Shown one piece after another: positions 42,809-51,469 of a DNA stretch of 64,000 nt. The stretch is taken from the NCBI GenBank assembly GCA_964352375.1, contig CAYGSA010000002.1, forward strand, positions 1 through 64,000, given 5' to 3'. The position numbers and the translations under genes are program-made. Within the stretch, counting starts at the first letter, position 1; every line of letters begins with the position of its first letter. The stretch comes from UBA1672 sp964352375. GTDB taxonomy: Bacteria > Pseudomonadota > Alphaproteobacteria > Micavibrionales > Micavibrionaceae. The notes beneath the pieces are model-generated. The model was not told the origin of the DNA and did not search any database. It was given only the letters and a program-made list of their open reading frames with translations.

Positions 42809-44301
42809 ATGAACTTCTCAATTGTTAGGTTTGCGGCGTGCAAGACGGCGCGGGCTTTGTTTTGGCATTCTTTGTGTTCTAGCTCAGGACTGCTGTCTGC
42901 AACGATACCTCCGCCTGCTTGGACGAAGACTTTTCCGTCTTTTACGAGGGCTGTACGTAGGGCGATGCAGCTATCCATGGTTTTTTCGGAGAAATAGCCG
43001 ATGCCGCCTGCATAGGTTCCGCGGCGGGATATTTCGAGCTCGTCGATGATTTCCATGGCGCGGATTTTGGGCGCTCCGCTGACTGTACCTGCGGGGAAAC
43101 CTGCGAAGAGGGCGTCTATTACGTCTACATCGCCACGCAGTTTGCCTTCTACGTTTGAGATGATGTGCATTACGTGGGAATAGAATTCGACTTGGAATTG
43201 TTCTGTGACTGTGACGCTCCCGATTTCGGCGATTCGGCCGATATCGTTGCGACCTAGATCAAGTAACATGAGGTGCTCTGCGCGTTCTTTTGGGTCGGAA
43301 AGGAGGTCTTGTTTATTGACTTCGTCTTCGGCGGCTGTCGCGCCGCGTTTACGTGTTCCTGCGATGGGGCGGATTGTGGCGATGTTATCGCGCACACGCA
43401 CTAATATCTCTGGGCTAGAGCCGACGAGGGCGAAGTCTTCGAATGATAGATGGAAGAGGAAGGGGGATGGGTTCACGCTGCGTAAGCTACGGTATAATTC
43501 GAACGCGGGGAGGTCGAAATCTATGCTGAATCGCTGTGATAGGACGGTTTGGAATGTCTCGCCTGCGTGGATGTATTCTACGGCTTTTTTTACTGCGCTT
43601 TTGTATTGATTTTCGGATGTATTGGATTTGATGATTTGATCAGGGTTGAGCGCTGTTTTGTGGTGCAGTAGTGAGCGATCTAATGGAGATTGCAGGTTGT
43701 TGATGGCTTTGTCGAGACGCGATTTTGCATCGTTATAGATTACATCTGGTGGAAGTCTTGAGTTTCCTTGGTGGTCATAGACGGGCGTTGCGATGCACAT
43801 CATGTTTTTGACGTTATCGAAAACGATTAATAATGAAGGGCGCATGAGGATGCTGTCAGGGACGTTGAGGTCATCGGGGTTGTTATCGGGCACGTCTTCG
43901 GCGAGACGTACCATGTCGTAGCCGATATAGCCGAATAGCCCCAGTGCACACATCGGCGGTAGGTCATCGGGGAGTGTATCTAATGTGCTTTGTGCGATTG
44001 AGTCTTTTAGGGATGATTTTGCGTCTTTGGATTCTTTTACCCATGGGCCGCCATCGGTTTTTGTTTCGGCTGCGCCGCCGCGTTTACAGCGCCACAGGAC
44101 GTCTGGGTTTGTGCCTATGATGGAATAGCGGCCTAACGTTGTTCCACCTTCTACTGATTCAAAAAGGAAAGAATAGGCGGCATGACCACATATTTTGAGA
44201 TAGGCAGAAACAGGGGTTTCTAGATCTGCTGACATCCATTGAGAGACGATTTGGGATTTTTCGTCTTTAAAGTTTTGTCTAAAGGTTTCAAGATCAGACA
44301 T
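42805..44301 (-). CDS. trpE: Anthranilate synthase component I
   Basis: Converts chorismate to anthranilate with TrpG. From the ATG at 44301 it has 498 aa. N-terminal feedback-binding elements include LKICGHAAYSFLFESVEGG and GRYSIIG. The chorismate-binding domain has FQTVLSQRFSIDFDLPAFE, ATIRPIAGTRKRG, HLMLLDLGRNDIGRI, AGFPAGTVSGAPKIRAME and GGIGYFS. It starts one base after the ppiD stop, so there is no room for a leader-peptide attenuator directly before it; control must act further upstream or by feedback inhibition. Confidence 0.96.
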   Translation of the reverse strand: MSDLETFRQNFKDEKSQIVSQWMSADLETPVSAYLKICGHAAYSFLFESVEGGTTLGRYSIIGTNPDVLWRCKRGGAAETKTDGGPWVKESKDAKSSLKDSIAQSTLDTLPDDLPPMCALGLFGYIGYDMVRLAEDVPDNNPDDLNVPDSILMRPSLLIVFDNVKNMMCIATPVYDHQGNSRLPPDVIYNDAKSRLDKAINNLQSPLDRSLLHHKTALNPDQIIKSNTSENQYKSAVKKAVEYIHAGETFQTVLSQRFSIDFDLPAFELYRSLRSVNPSPFLFHLSFEDFALVGSSPEILVRVRDNIATIRPIAGTRKRGATAAEDEVNKQDLLSDPKERAEHLMLLDLGRNDIGRIAEIGSVTVTEQFQVEFYSHVMHIISNVEGKLRGDVDVIDALFAGFPAGTVSGAPKIRAMEIIDELEISRRGTYAGGIGYFSEKTMDSCIALRTALVKDGKVFVQAGGGIVADSSPELEHKECQNKARAVLHAANLTIEKFI

Positions 44302-44302
44302 A

Positions 44303-46222
44303 TTATTCTTCCACTGTACGGTAGGCTTGATCAAGAAGAGGCTTATTGATTTTTGCTTCGTATTTGCCGCCGAGGTAGCGGACATACATAAGAAGTGCTT
44401 CTTCTTCAGCTTCACGATTTAGAGTGTCTTGAATGGCTTCGAGTTGACCTTCTTCGGCGGCGGCAAGTTCTGGGAGTTCAAAGGATGCAACACGCATGAG
44501 GGCGAATTGGTCGCCTAAGTCAAGAATATTAAGCTCTCCGGGTGATGTTTTGAAGATGATAGGCTTTACGGCTTCGTTTAGCGGCGTTGCAACTGGGCCC
44601 CCGATTTTGATGTTTTCGATTTTGATGATGTCTTTTTTTGATGAATTTGAAATTGTTTGCAGTGTGCTGCCGCCTGTTTCAAACTCTGCAAGGAGTTTGT
44701 TCATTTTCAGCTTGTTGTCAGTTGCTTGTTGATCTTTGATGAATTGCTGTTCGATTTCAAGTTTTATGTCTTCGAATGGTTTGTAGCTTTGGGCGTTTTT
44801 TCTGATAAGATTGAAGGCAATGAATTTACCGCTTGGCAGCTCTTCTAGAAGCGAGAAATTTTGGCCTTCTTCTATGGCGAAGATAGCTTGTATGGCAGCT
44901 TGTATATCACTCAAGTCTATCGTTTCATTATCCCAGTTTGTCTGCAGTAGATCGACGTTTTCGAGCGTGAAGATATTAAGCTCAACTTCGTCTTTAATTG
45001 CATCGAAGCCTTCTCCCTTGTTTAGGCGTGCCTCTAGGTTTGTCACTATTTTATAAATTTCTTCGGATTTTTTTTCGGTTTCCAGTTCGGATTTGATTTG
45101 CCCTTTTACAGTGTCATAAGGTTTTATGGTGGGAGGGATGACTTCTTCGAGCTTCATGATATGTATGCCGAGTGGGCTTTGGACGGGTGGTTTTGTGACT
45201 CCGATCTCGCGTTCGGAGAGCGCTTCGTTCATCACAGGGAGCATAGCGTAAGTTTCAAATGCAACTTTTTCTATGTATTTCATTTGTGCGCCTAATACGT
45301 CTTGACCAGCGTCTTTTAGGGATTTTCCGCTTTGAATGAGTTTATATATCTCATCAGCTTTTCCCTGGTTTTCCGCATCAACCAAAATCTGAGTAATGAC
45401 AAGTTGTTCATCTATCAAGAAGGCATCCTTGTTTGATTCGTATGCTTCTTTGATTTCTTCTTCTGTAACTGTCACATTAACTTCTATTTTTATCGGATCG
45501 AACATTGCGGCTTTGACAGTGCGGGTTTCGGGGATTTTGTATTGTGTTGCTTTTACACTTTCATAGAGGTTTTTAAGTTGATCGTCTGTTGGAGGCGTTA
45601 TGTCTGTAATTTCAGTATTAGGAAAAAGAATGATTTCAATATCGCGACTTTGATTTTGAAAGAGGAACAAGTCTTGTGCGATTTGCTTTGTGTTTGGAAC
45701 GAATCCTTCTTTTATGGCGCCAGTTAAGATTTCTGCGGCCATTTCTTTTTTCACTTCGGCGATGAATTTTGCTTCGGTGAACCCTTGATTTCTTAAGATA
45801 TTATCTAATGTCTGTTGTGGTGTTTCACCGCCTTGCATTTGTGGTGCGATGATTTCTGAGAGGCGTTTTTTGAGCTGTTCACGGCCAATCTCTATGCCCA
45901 TAGCGTGAGCTTCGTTTACGATAAAGGTTTTACGGATTTCACCAGTCAGCATTTCATCAATAAGCCCCAGCTTATAAGCTTGTTGAGGGGTGATTCCGTA
46001 TTGACGATATTGCGCGAGGTTACGCTGCACGGTACGGTGGAAATCTTGTATTCCGATGGTTTGATCGCCGATTTTTGCAACATCGTTACTGCTGACTCCG
46101 CCGTCGAGAACTCCGCGAAAATCAGAGAGCGCAAGGCCAGCGACAGCCATTCCGAGCAAGCCGAAAAGTATAAATTTTCCAATTCCACCGCTTGCGCGAT
46201 TGCGCAATGATTGCATTACCAT
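44303..46222 (-). CDS. ppiD: PpiD-type peptidyl-prolyl isomerase/chaperone
   Basis: Membrane-anchored periplasmic folding factor, 639 aa. It has an N-terminal transmembrane helix (about residues 17-34, KFILFGLLGMAVAGLALSDF) and a SurA-like N-terminal domain (GDQTIGIQDFHRTVQRNL through VNEAHAMGIEIGREQLKKRL). One parvulin-like domain follows with QILVDAENQGKADEIYKLIQSG and PVQSPLGIHIMKLEEV, then a long C-terminal helical part. Key parvulin residues look partly degenerate, as in E. coli PpiD. Starts at 46222 or 46216 are equally possible. It lies upstream of trpE, a common alphaproteobacterial order. Confidence 0.9.
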   Translation of the reverse strand: MVMQSLRNRASGGIGKFILFGLLGMAVAGLALSDFRGVLDGGVSSNDVAKIGDQTIGIQDFHRTVQRNLAQYRQYGITPQQAYKLGLIDEMLTGEIRKTFIVNEAHAMGIEIGREQLKKRLSEIIAPQMQGGETPQQTLDNILRNQGFTEAKFIAEVKKEMAAEILTGAIKEGFVPNTKQIAQDLFLFQNQSRDIEIILFPNTEITDITPPTDDQLKNLYESVKATQYKIPETRTVKAAMFDPIKIEVNVTVTEEEIKEAYESNKDAFLIDEQLVITQILVDAENQGKADEIYKLIQSGKSLKDAGQDVLGAQMKYIEKVAFETYAMLPVMNEALSEREIGVTKPPVQSPLGIHIMKLEEVIPPTIKPYDTVKGQIKSELETEKKSEEIYKIVTNLEARLNKGEGFDAIKDEVELNIFTLENVDLLQTNWDNETIDLSDIQAAIQAIFAIEEGQNFSLLEELPSGKFIAFNLIRKNAQSYKPFEDIKLEIEQQFIKDQQATDNKLKMNKLLAEFETGGSTLQTISNSSKKDIIKIENIKIGGPVATPLNEAVKPIIFKTSPGELNILDLGDQFALMRVASFELPELAAAEEGQLEAIQDTLNREAEEEALLMYVRYLGGKYEAKINKPLLDQAYRTVEE

Positions 46223-46270
46223 CTTTACTCATTCCATCTTTTGTTTAAAGTGCATTTACTTAAAATAATC

Positions 46271-46288
46271 GTCACTATAAGCAGTGAC
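46271..46288. repeat. Inverted repeat between ppiD and tpiA
   Basis: Six-base arms GTCACT (46271-46276) and AGTGAC (46283-46288) around a six-base spacer. It lies in the 87-base divergent region and overlaps a -10-like TATAAG (46276-46281) facing tpiA. It could be a small operator or chance; no clear -35 accompanies it. Confidence 0.3.
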
Positions 46289-46309
46289 ATGTTAAGGAGC
46301 AATCCCTTC

Positions 46310-47038
46310 ATGGAACAAAGTAAGAAGTTAATCGCCGGAAATTGGAAAATGAACGGATCGCTGTCACAAGCTGCAGCGCTTGCGCAAGAGATTGGGCGCG
46401 TGCCTGACGGCGTTGATGTGCTTGTATGCCCGCCTTTTCCTTATCTGCTTTCTATTCAGGCGCTTTGTAAAAAGCAGGGGATCGCTCTGGGTGCGCAAGA
46501 TTGTAGTGCGCATCTAGAGGGAGCTTATACGGGGGAGGTTTCAGCGCAGATGTTAAAAGATTTAGGCTGTTCTTATGTGATTTTAGGACATTCGGAGCGC
46601 CGTGATTATCATAAGGAAAGTAATGCACTCATTCATAAAAAGATAATTGCTGCGCATAAAGCAGGGCTGGTTTCGATTCTGTGTGTTGGTGAGACCGAGG
46701 CACAGCGTGAGATGAATCAGGAGCAAACGGTTGTGAAGCAGCAGCTTGAAAAATGCTTGCCTGAGGGAGTGACTTATCAAAATACCGTTGTTGCTTATGA
46801 ACCTGTTTGGGCGATTGGGACGGGAAAGACGGCTAGCGCTGACGATGCGGAAAGTATGCATTCGTATATAAGGTCGCTTGTTCCGGCAGGTGTTCGGATC
46901 TTGTATGGTGGGTCGATGAAATCGACGAACGCGGACAGTTTGCTATCGATGCCTAATATTGATGGTGGTTTAATTGGAGGTGCGTCATTGAAAGCAGATG
47001 AATTCATAGCACTTGCGCGAAGCGGCGTTATTGGATAA
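46310..47038 (+). CDS. tpiA: Triose-phosphate isomerase
   Basis: Interconverts dihydroxyacetone phosphate and glyceraldehyde 3-phosphate. From the ATG at 46310 (AAGGAG at 46294-46299) it has 242 aa. Catalytic residues are seen: Lys13 in AGNWKMNG, His94 in VILGHSERR and Glu164 in VAYEPVWAIGTG. The C-terminal phosphate loops are ILYGGSMKSTNA and GGLIGGASL. An open frame 33 codons upstream lacks support. It starts the plus-strand group tpiA-secG-pyrG-kdsA. Confidence 0.97.
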   Translation: MEQSKKLIAGNWKMNGSLSQAAALAQEIGRVPDGVDVLVCPPFPYLLSIQALCKKQGIALGAQDCSAHLEGAYTGEVSAQMLKDLGCSYVILGHSERRDYHKESNALIHKKIIAAHKAGLVSILCVGETEAQREMNQEQTVVKQQLEKCLPEGVTYQNTVVAYEPVWAIGTGKTASADDAESMHSYIRSLVPAGVRILYGGSMKSTNADSLLSMPNIDGGLIGGASLKADEFIALARSGVIG

Positions 47039-47070
47039 AACAACCTAAATTCATTCGAAAGTGTAGTTTT

Positions 47071-47475
47071 ATGGAATCTGTAGTTCTTGTTGTTCATTTG
47101 GTTTTGGCTTTGGCCATTATTGCTCTTGTCTTGCTTGAGCGCTCTGAAGGTGGGGGGCTTGGTATCGGTGGTGGCGGAGGTGGTCTGGGCGGTTTCGCAT
47201 CTGCGCGTGGAACGGCGAATGCTCTAACAAAAATGACGGCTTTATGTGCTTTTGCTTTTTTTGTGACCTCCTTAACATTAGGGGTTCTTGCGGGCGGACA
47301 TTCGCGCGATGCGCGTGGGATTCTTGAAGATGTTGATGCCGGTGAAATTCAAGCTCCTGTTCTGGGCGATGATGTAACGTTGCCTGAAGGTGTGACATAT
47401 GTTCCGCCGTCAGATGTTGAGGCCCCCTCGGCGATTCCCGTACAGATAGAAACCCCGGAACCTGAAGCGCCTTAA
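47071..47475 (+). CDS. secG: Protein translocase subunit SecG
   Basis: Small accessory subunit of the SecYEG channel. The 134 aa have a first transmembrane helix at about residues 3-22, a Gly-rich loop (GGGLGIGGGGGGLGGFASARGTAN in part) with the family motif, and a second helix at about 52-72. The remaining ~60 residues are an acidic, Pro-rich tail (ending IQIETPEPEAP-like) that is probably disordered; such tails are common in alphaproteobacteria. It ends one base before pyrG. Confidence 0.94.
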   Translation: MESVVLVVHLVLALAIIALVLLERSEGGGLGIGGGGGGLGGFASARGTANALTKMTALCAFAFFVTSLTLGVLAGGHSRDARGILEDVDAGEIQAPVLGDDVTLPEGVTYVPPSDVEAPSAIPVQIETPEPEAP

Positions 47476-47476
47476 A

Positions 47477-49105
47477 ATGACTCGATATATATTTATTACT
47501 GGTGGCGTTGTTTCCTCTCTTGGAAAAGGCCTAGGCTCCGCCGCGCTTGGCGCGTTATTACAGGCGCGAGGCTACCGCGTTCGTTTATGTAAGCTTGACC
47601 CTTATCTTAATGTTGACCCTGGCACGATGAGCCCGTTTCAGCATGGTGAAGTTTTTGTAACTGATGACGGTGCGGAAACTGATTTGGATCTAGGCCATTA
47701 TGAGCGATTTACGGGTGTCCCTGCTAAGGCGACGGATAATACAACGACGGGGCGGATTTATACTTCTGTTTTACAGAAAGAACGTAAAGGCGATTATCTT
47801 GGTGCGACGATTCAGGTTGTTCCGCACATCACAAATGAGATCCAAGATTTTATTCGTGAAAAAGATGGTACGGCTGATTTTGTGTTGTGTGAAATTGGTG
47901 GGACAGTCGGTGATATTGAGAGCTTACCGTTTCTTGAAGCGATCCGCCAGTTTGGGAATGAAGTTGGGCGCGAGCGTGCGATATTCCTTCATGTGACTTT
48001 GTTGCCGTATATTCCTGCGGCAGGGGAGCTTAAGACGAAGCCTACACAGCACTCTGTGAAGGAGCTGATGAGTTACGGGATTCGCCCTCAAATTTTGCTG
48101 TGTCGTGCTGATCGACCGATTTCAGAAGATGAACGTAATAAAATTGCGTTGTTTTGCAATATCGATAAAAAGAAGGTTATTCCTGCGCTTGATGTGTCTT
48201 CGATTTATGAAGTACCGTTGACGTATCATGCCGAAGGTTTGGATCATCAGGTTATGGAGAGTTTTGGGATTAAGGATATCCCAAATCTTGACCTGTCGAT
48301 TTGGCATGACATTATCCATAATATTAAAGAGCCTGAGGGTGAAGTTACAATTGCGATTGTTGGAAAATATACGAATCTAACGGATAGTTATAAGTCTCTG
48401 AATGAGGCGCTTATTCATGGCGGCATCGCGAACAAGACGCGAGTTAATCTTCATTTCATTGAGGCTGAGATTTTTGAAACTGAAGACCCTGCCGAGCATC
48501 TGAGGGGGATTGATGGAATTCTTGTCCCTGGTGGTTTTGGTGATCGTGGGGTTGAGGGTAAAATTAAAGCCGCGGAGTATGCGCGTGTCAATAATATTCC
48601 CTATTTTGGCATTTGCTATGGGATGCAGATGGCGGTTATTGAAGCAGCGCGAAATTTGTGCGGCATTAAAGATGCTGGTTCTAGTGAGTTTCAGAAGACA
48701 ACCACACCCGTTATTGGTGTGATGTCAGAGTGGGTGAAGGGGGATCAGAAAGAGACGCGGAAAAAAGGGTCTGATCTTGGTGGAACGATGCGACTGGGAG
48801 CTTATCCAGCGTCACTTAAAGAAGGCTCCAAAGTTGCTGGTATTTATGGTGCATCTAAAATTAGCGAGCGTCACCGTCATAGATTTGAAGTGAACGTCAA
48901 TTATATAGAACAGCTCGAAAAAGCAGGGCTTAAATTTTCCGGGATGTCGCCCGATGGTGCATTGCCTGAGATTGTGGAATATGAAGATCATCCTTGGTTT
49001 ATCGGTGTTCAGTTTCACCCTGAATTGAAATCAAAGCCTTTTGATCCGCATCCTTTATTTATATCCTTTATCGAAGCCGCCGTTAAACAAAGCAGATTGG
49101 TTTAA
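47477..49105 (+). CDS. pyrG: CTP synthase
   Basis: Aminates UTP to CTP using glutamine. The 542 aa have an N-terminal synthetase domain starting RYIFITGGVVSSLGKGLGSA (P-loop), then PYLNVDPGTMSPFQHGEVFV and CEIGGTVGDIESLPFLEA. The C-terminal class I amidotransferase domain has GICYGMQMAVIEAARN with the Cys nucleophile, and the His/Glu pair in GVQFHPELKSKPFDPHP. Length and layout are standard. It is followed two bases later by kdsA. Confidence 0.98.
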   Translation: MTRYIFITGGVVSSLGKGLGSAALGALLQARGYRVRLCKLDPYLNVDPGTMSPFQHGEVFVTDDGAETDLDLGHYERFTGVPAKATDNTTTGRIYTSVLQKERKGDYLGATIQVVPHITNEIQDFIREKDGTADFVLCEIGGTVGDIESLPFLEAIRQFGNEVGRERAIFLHVTLLPYIPAAGELKTKPTQHSVKELMSYGIRPQILLCRADRPISEDERNKIALFCNIDKKKVIPALDVSSIYEVPLTYHAEGLDHQVMESFGIKDIPNLDLSIWHDIIHNIKEPEGEVTIAIVGKYTNLTDSYKSLNEALIHGGIANKTRVNLHFIEAEIFETEDPAEHLRGIDGILVPGGFGDRGVEGKIKAAEYARVNNIPYFGICYGMQMAVIEAARNLCGIKDAGSSEFQKTTTPVIGVMSEWVKGDQKETRKKGSDLGGTMRLGAYPASLKEGSKVAGIYGASKISERHRHRFEVNVNYIEQLEKAGLKFSGMSPDGALPEIVEYEDHPWFIGVQFHPELKSKPFDPHPLFISFIEAAVKQSRLV

Positions 49106-49107
49106 AC

Positions 49108-49929
49108 ATGCAGAAAACGATTAAAATTGGTCAATTAGAGATAAGTAATGATAAACCTTTAACCCTTATTGCGGGGCCTTGCCAGCTGGAAAGTAAGGAT
49201 CACGCCTATGAGATATGTGGCGCATTGAGAGAACTTACGAAAAATCTTGGTCTTCAGTTTATTTATAAAACATCTTACGATAAGGCGAACAGAACGTCTT
49301 TGTCTGGTAAGCGTGGTGTGGGGATTGATAAAGGTTTGCAGGTTTTGGCGGATTTGAAGCAAGACTTTGGTGTTCCTATTTTGACGGATGTTCACAGTGA
49401 GAGTCAGTGCGCGCCTGTTGCAGAGGTTGTTGATATCCTTCAAATTCCTGCGTTTTTGTGTCGCCAGACTGACCTTTTGATTGCGGCGGCGAAAACTGGC
49501 AAAGTTGTTAATATTAAAAAAGGTCAGTTTCTTGCGCCTTGGGATATGGAGAATGTTGCGAATAAGGTTGCAGAGAGTGGCAATGAGAATATTATGCTGA
49601 CCGAACGTGGTGTTAGTTTTGGGTATAATACACTTGTGAGTGATATGCGCAGCCTTCCTATTATGAAACAGACTGGCTATCCAGTTATTTACGATGCCAC
49701 GCATTCTGTGCAGCAACCGGGCGGGCTTGGCGGAGCATCTGGTGGGGATCGTACGATGGTTCCTGTACTCGCAAGTGCGGCTGTTGCTATTGGTGTTGCG
49801 GGCGTCTTTATTGAGACGCATCAGGATCCTGATAATGCGCCTTCTGACGGGCCGAATATGGTTCGGCTTTCGGAGTTGCCGTCTGTCCTTAAAAAGCTGA
49901 TAGCATTTGATAAAATTGCTAAAATGTAG
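49108..49929 (+). CDS. kdsA: 3-deoxy-8-phosphooctulonate synthase
   Basis: Condenses arabinose 5-phosphate with PEP to make Kdo-8-phosphate for the lipopolysaccharide core. The 273 aa contain LIAGPCQLESKDHA, FIYKTSYDKANRTS, GVPILTDVHSESQ, LQIPAFLCRQTDLL, VNIKKGQFLAPWDM and DATHSVQQPGG. The PEP in use is made by enolase, encoded nearby. Its 3' end carries a promoter for the next gene; the promoter -10 begins two bases after its stop. Confidence 0.97.
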   Translation: MQKTIKIGQLEISNDKPLTLIAGPCQLESKDHAYEICGALRELTKNLGLQFIYKTSYDKANRTSLSGKRGVGIDKGLQVLADLKQDFGVPILTDVHSESQCAPVAEVVDILQIPAFLCRQTDLLIAAAKTGKVVNIKKGQFLAPWDMENVANKVAESGNENIMLTERGVSFGYNTLVSDMRSLPIMKQTGYPVIYDATHSVQQPGGLGGASGGDRTMVPVLASAAVAIGVAGVFIETHQDPDNAPSDGPNMVRLSELPSVLKKLIAFDKIAKM

Positions 49930-49935
49930 TACAAT
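49907..49935 (+). promoter_or_regulatory. Strong sigma-70 type promoter before the unknown gene at 49969
   Basis: The -35 is TTGATA (49907-49912) and the -10 is TACAAT (49930-49935), each differing from consensus by one base, with an exact 17-base spacer. The -35 lies in the last codons of kdsA. Transcription would start near 49942, giving a leader of under 30 bases with AGGAGG at 49953-49958. It is the best consensus promoter I see in the window. Confidence 0.7.
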
Positions 49936-49968
49936 GAGGGTTGTTATTTAGCAGGAGGCTAAAATATA

Positions 49969-50394
49969 ATGCGTATTCCTGGGGCGTCACAATTTCTTAA
50001 TTCATCAATATTGGCGAATAGCCAAGGAATTTCTGCGCAAACAAATTCTGTTTTGGGTGAAGCGGCTGGTGGAATTAGTCTTTTGGATGCGGGACGACGT
50101 ATTAACCGATCCGGTATCGGTATTTCTGTGCAGGCCCGTCAGCGTATGGATAGTTTGATCGAAGGGCGGGCTACGACATTTAATGATCTTTTCTCTTTGT
50201 CTGGCGGTACAAGTGCAACCGTTGATGCGGCCATAACGCAGATTGCAGCGCTGCGATCATCCGTTCCAACTTCACGTAACAGTCTTGCTGTTATTGATGC
50301 CGCTGGTGGGGATGCGGAGGCTGCTGCGGCAGAAATTGAGGCGGAGGCAATCGCCTCTTTGGAGCCCGGCTCTCTTGTTGATGAGAGCGTTTAA
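49969..50394 (+). CDS. Hypothetical protein lacking Lys, Cys, Trp, Tyr and His
   Basis: 141-aa protein of unknown function. A strong AGGAGG ten bases before the ATG and a near-consensus promoter support it as a real, well-expressed gene. It contains no Lys, Cys, Trp, Tyr or His and is rich in Ala, Ser, Gly and Ile, with an acidic Ala/Glu helix near the C-terminus (DAEAAAAEIEAEAIASLE). There is no signal peptide or transmembrane helix. The segment GRRINRSGIGISVQARQRMDS faintly recalls the flagellin N-terminal pattern (GLRIN...GxAIS.RM), but I see no flagellar gene nearby and do not assign it. Confidence 0.75.
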   Translation: MRIPGASQFLNSSILANSQGISAQTNSVLGEAAGGISLLDAGRRINRSGIGISVQARQRMDSLIEGRATTFNDLFSLSGGTSATVDAAITQIAALRSSVPTSRNSLAVIDAAGGDAEAAAAEIEAEAIASLEPGSLVDESV

Positions 50395-50423
50395 TTCTTC
50401 CCCTTTATTTAATATAGGTCTTT

Positions 50424-51389
50424 ATGGATACGCCAATTTTACATGCATATGCTCTTGGTGAAACAAGTTCGATTTTGAAAGCTGCTCGGGTGTCTGGGCT
50501 GCTTCGTGATGACGCGCTTGCATGGGTTCATTTGGATGGAAAGCACGGGGATACGCGCCAATGGCTTGAAGATAATGTCTCTTATCTTGATCACTTTGTA
50601 ATGGATGCCTTGCTTGCTGAAGAGACTAGGCCACGTATCACCGAGTTTCAAGATGGTATCATGGTGATTTTGAGGGGTGTAAATCTAAATGAAAATTCTG
50701 CGCCTGAAGATATGATTTCTATACGGTTCTGGATTGATCCTAATCGTATTATTTCTGTACAGTTGCGCCCGCTTAAGGCTGTGCGTGATATTGCTGATGC
50801 GATTGAGTTCCATAAAGGGCCTAAAACGTCTGGTGATTTTTTAAATGCACTTGCAACCCGTTTATTTTCGCGTATGGAGCCTGTGTTGTCTGAGCTTGAT
50901 GAGCGTACGGATAATATTGAAGAAGTTATTTTGGATAAACCCGATATTTCTTGTCGTCATGAAGTTATTGATATTCGTAAAAAGGCGATTATATTGCGTC
51001 GTTATATTGCGCCTCAAAAAGATGTTCTTTCTACATTGCGCAGTATTGAGCTTGCGTGGATTGAGACAAAACATAAGCGCGGGTTTCAGGAAAGCCAAGA
51101 TCGTGTTACGCGCTATGTTGAAGATTTGGATGCAATACGAGAGCGCGCGCAGATTGTTAAAGATGAGCTTGCCAATATTATGGCGGATCGCATGAATAAG
51201 AATATGTATGTTCTGTCTATTGTGGCCGCGATTTTCTTGCCTCTGGGGTTCTTGACGGGATTGCTTGGGATTAATGTTGGCGGTATGCCTGGCGCTGATA
51301 ATGCTGCTGCGTTTTGGATTGTTTGCGCTATGTGCGCATCTTTTGGATTTGGGCTTATTGCTGTGTTTAAAAAGCTTAAGTGGCTATAA
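50424..51389 (+). CDS. zntB: CorA-family metal transporter, ZntB-like
   Basis: 321-aa divalent-cation channel of the CorA superfamily. A long cytoplasmic N-terminal domain (alpha/beta then coiled helices, with LSELDERTDNIEEVIL) is followed by two C-terminal transmembrane helices. The pore loop reads GLLGINVGGMPG, the ZntB version, where CorA proper has YGMNF. This suggests zinc transport, though the direction is not decided by sequence. The protein ends in the basic stretch FKKLKWL inside the cell. It lies 29 bases after the unknown gene and may share its promoter. Confidence 0.9.
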   Translation: MDTPILHAYALGETSSILKAARVSGLLRDDALAWVHLDGKHGDTRQWLEDNVSYLDHFVMDALLAEETRPRITEFQDGIMVILRGVNLNENSAPEDMISIRFWIDPNRIISVQLRPLKAVRDIADAIEFHKGPKTSGDFLNALATRLFSRMEPVLSELDERTDNIEEVILDKPDISCRHEVIDIRKKAIILRRYIAPQKDVLSTLRSIELAWIETKHKRGFQESQDRVTRYVEDLDAIRERAQIVKDELANIMADRMNKNMYVLSIVAAIFLPLGFLTGLLGINVGGMPGADNAAAFWIVCAMCASFGFGLIAVFKKLKWL

Positions 51390-51428
51390 TCTTTACTGTA
51401 CCCCCTTTATTTTTTCTCAGTTTTCGCT

Positions 51429-51464
51429 AAAACCTTTTGCATAGAGTTAAACGCAAAAGGTTTT
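51429..51464 (+). promoter_or_regulatory. Perfect 12-bp hairpin covering the eno ribosome-binding site
   Basis: The arms AAAACCTTTTGC (51429-51440) and GCAAAAGGTTTT (51453-51464) are exact inverted repeats around a 12-base loop. The right arm contains the only Shine-Dalgarno of eno (AAAAGG, 51455-51460), nine bases before the ATG at 51470. In RNA the site would be paired and hidden. A short T-run follows the right arm, so it might also act as a weak terminator for zntB, but the stem is AT-rich. Confidence 0.65.
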
Positions 51465-51469
51465 TAGAC

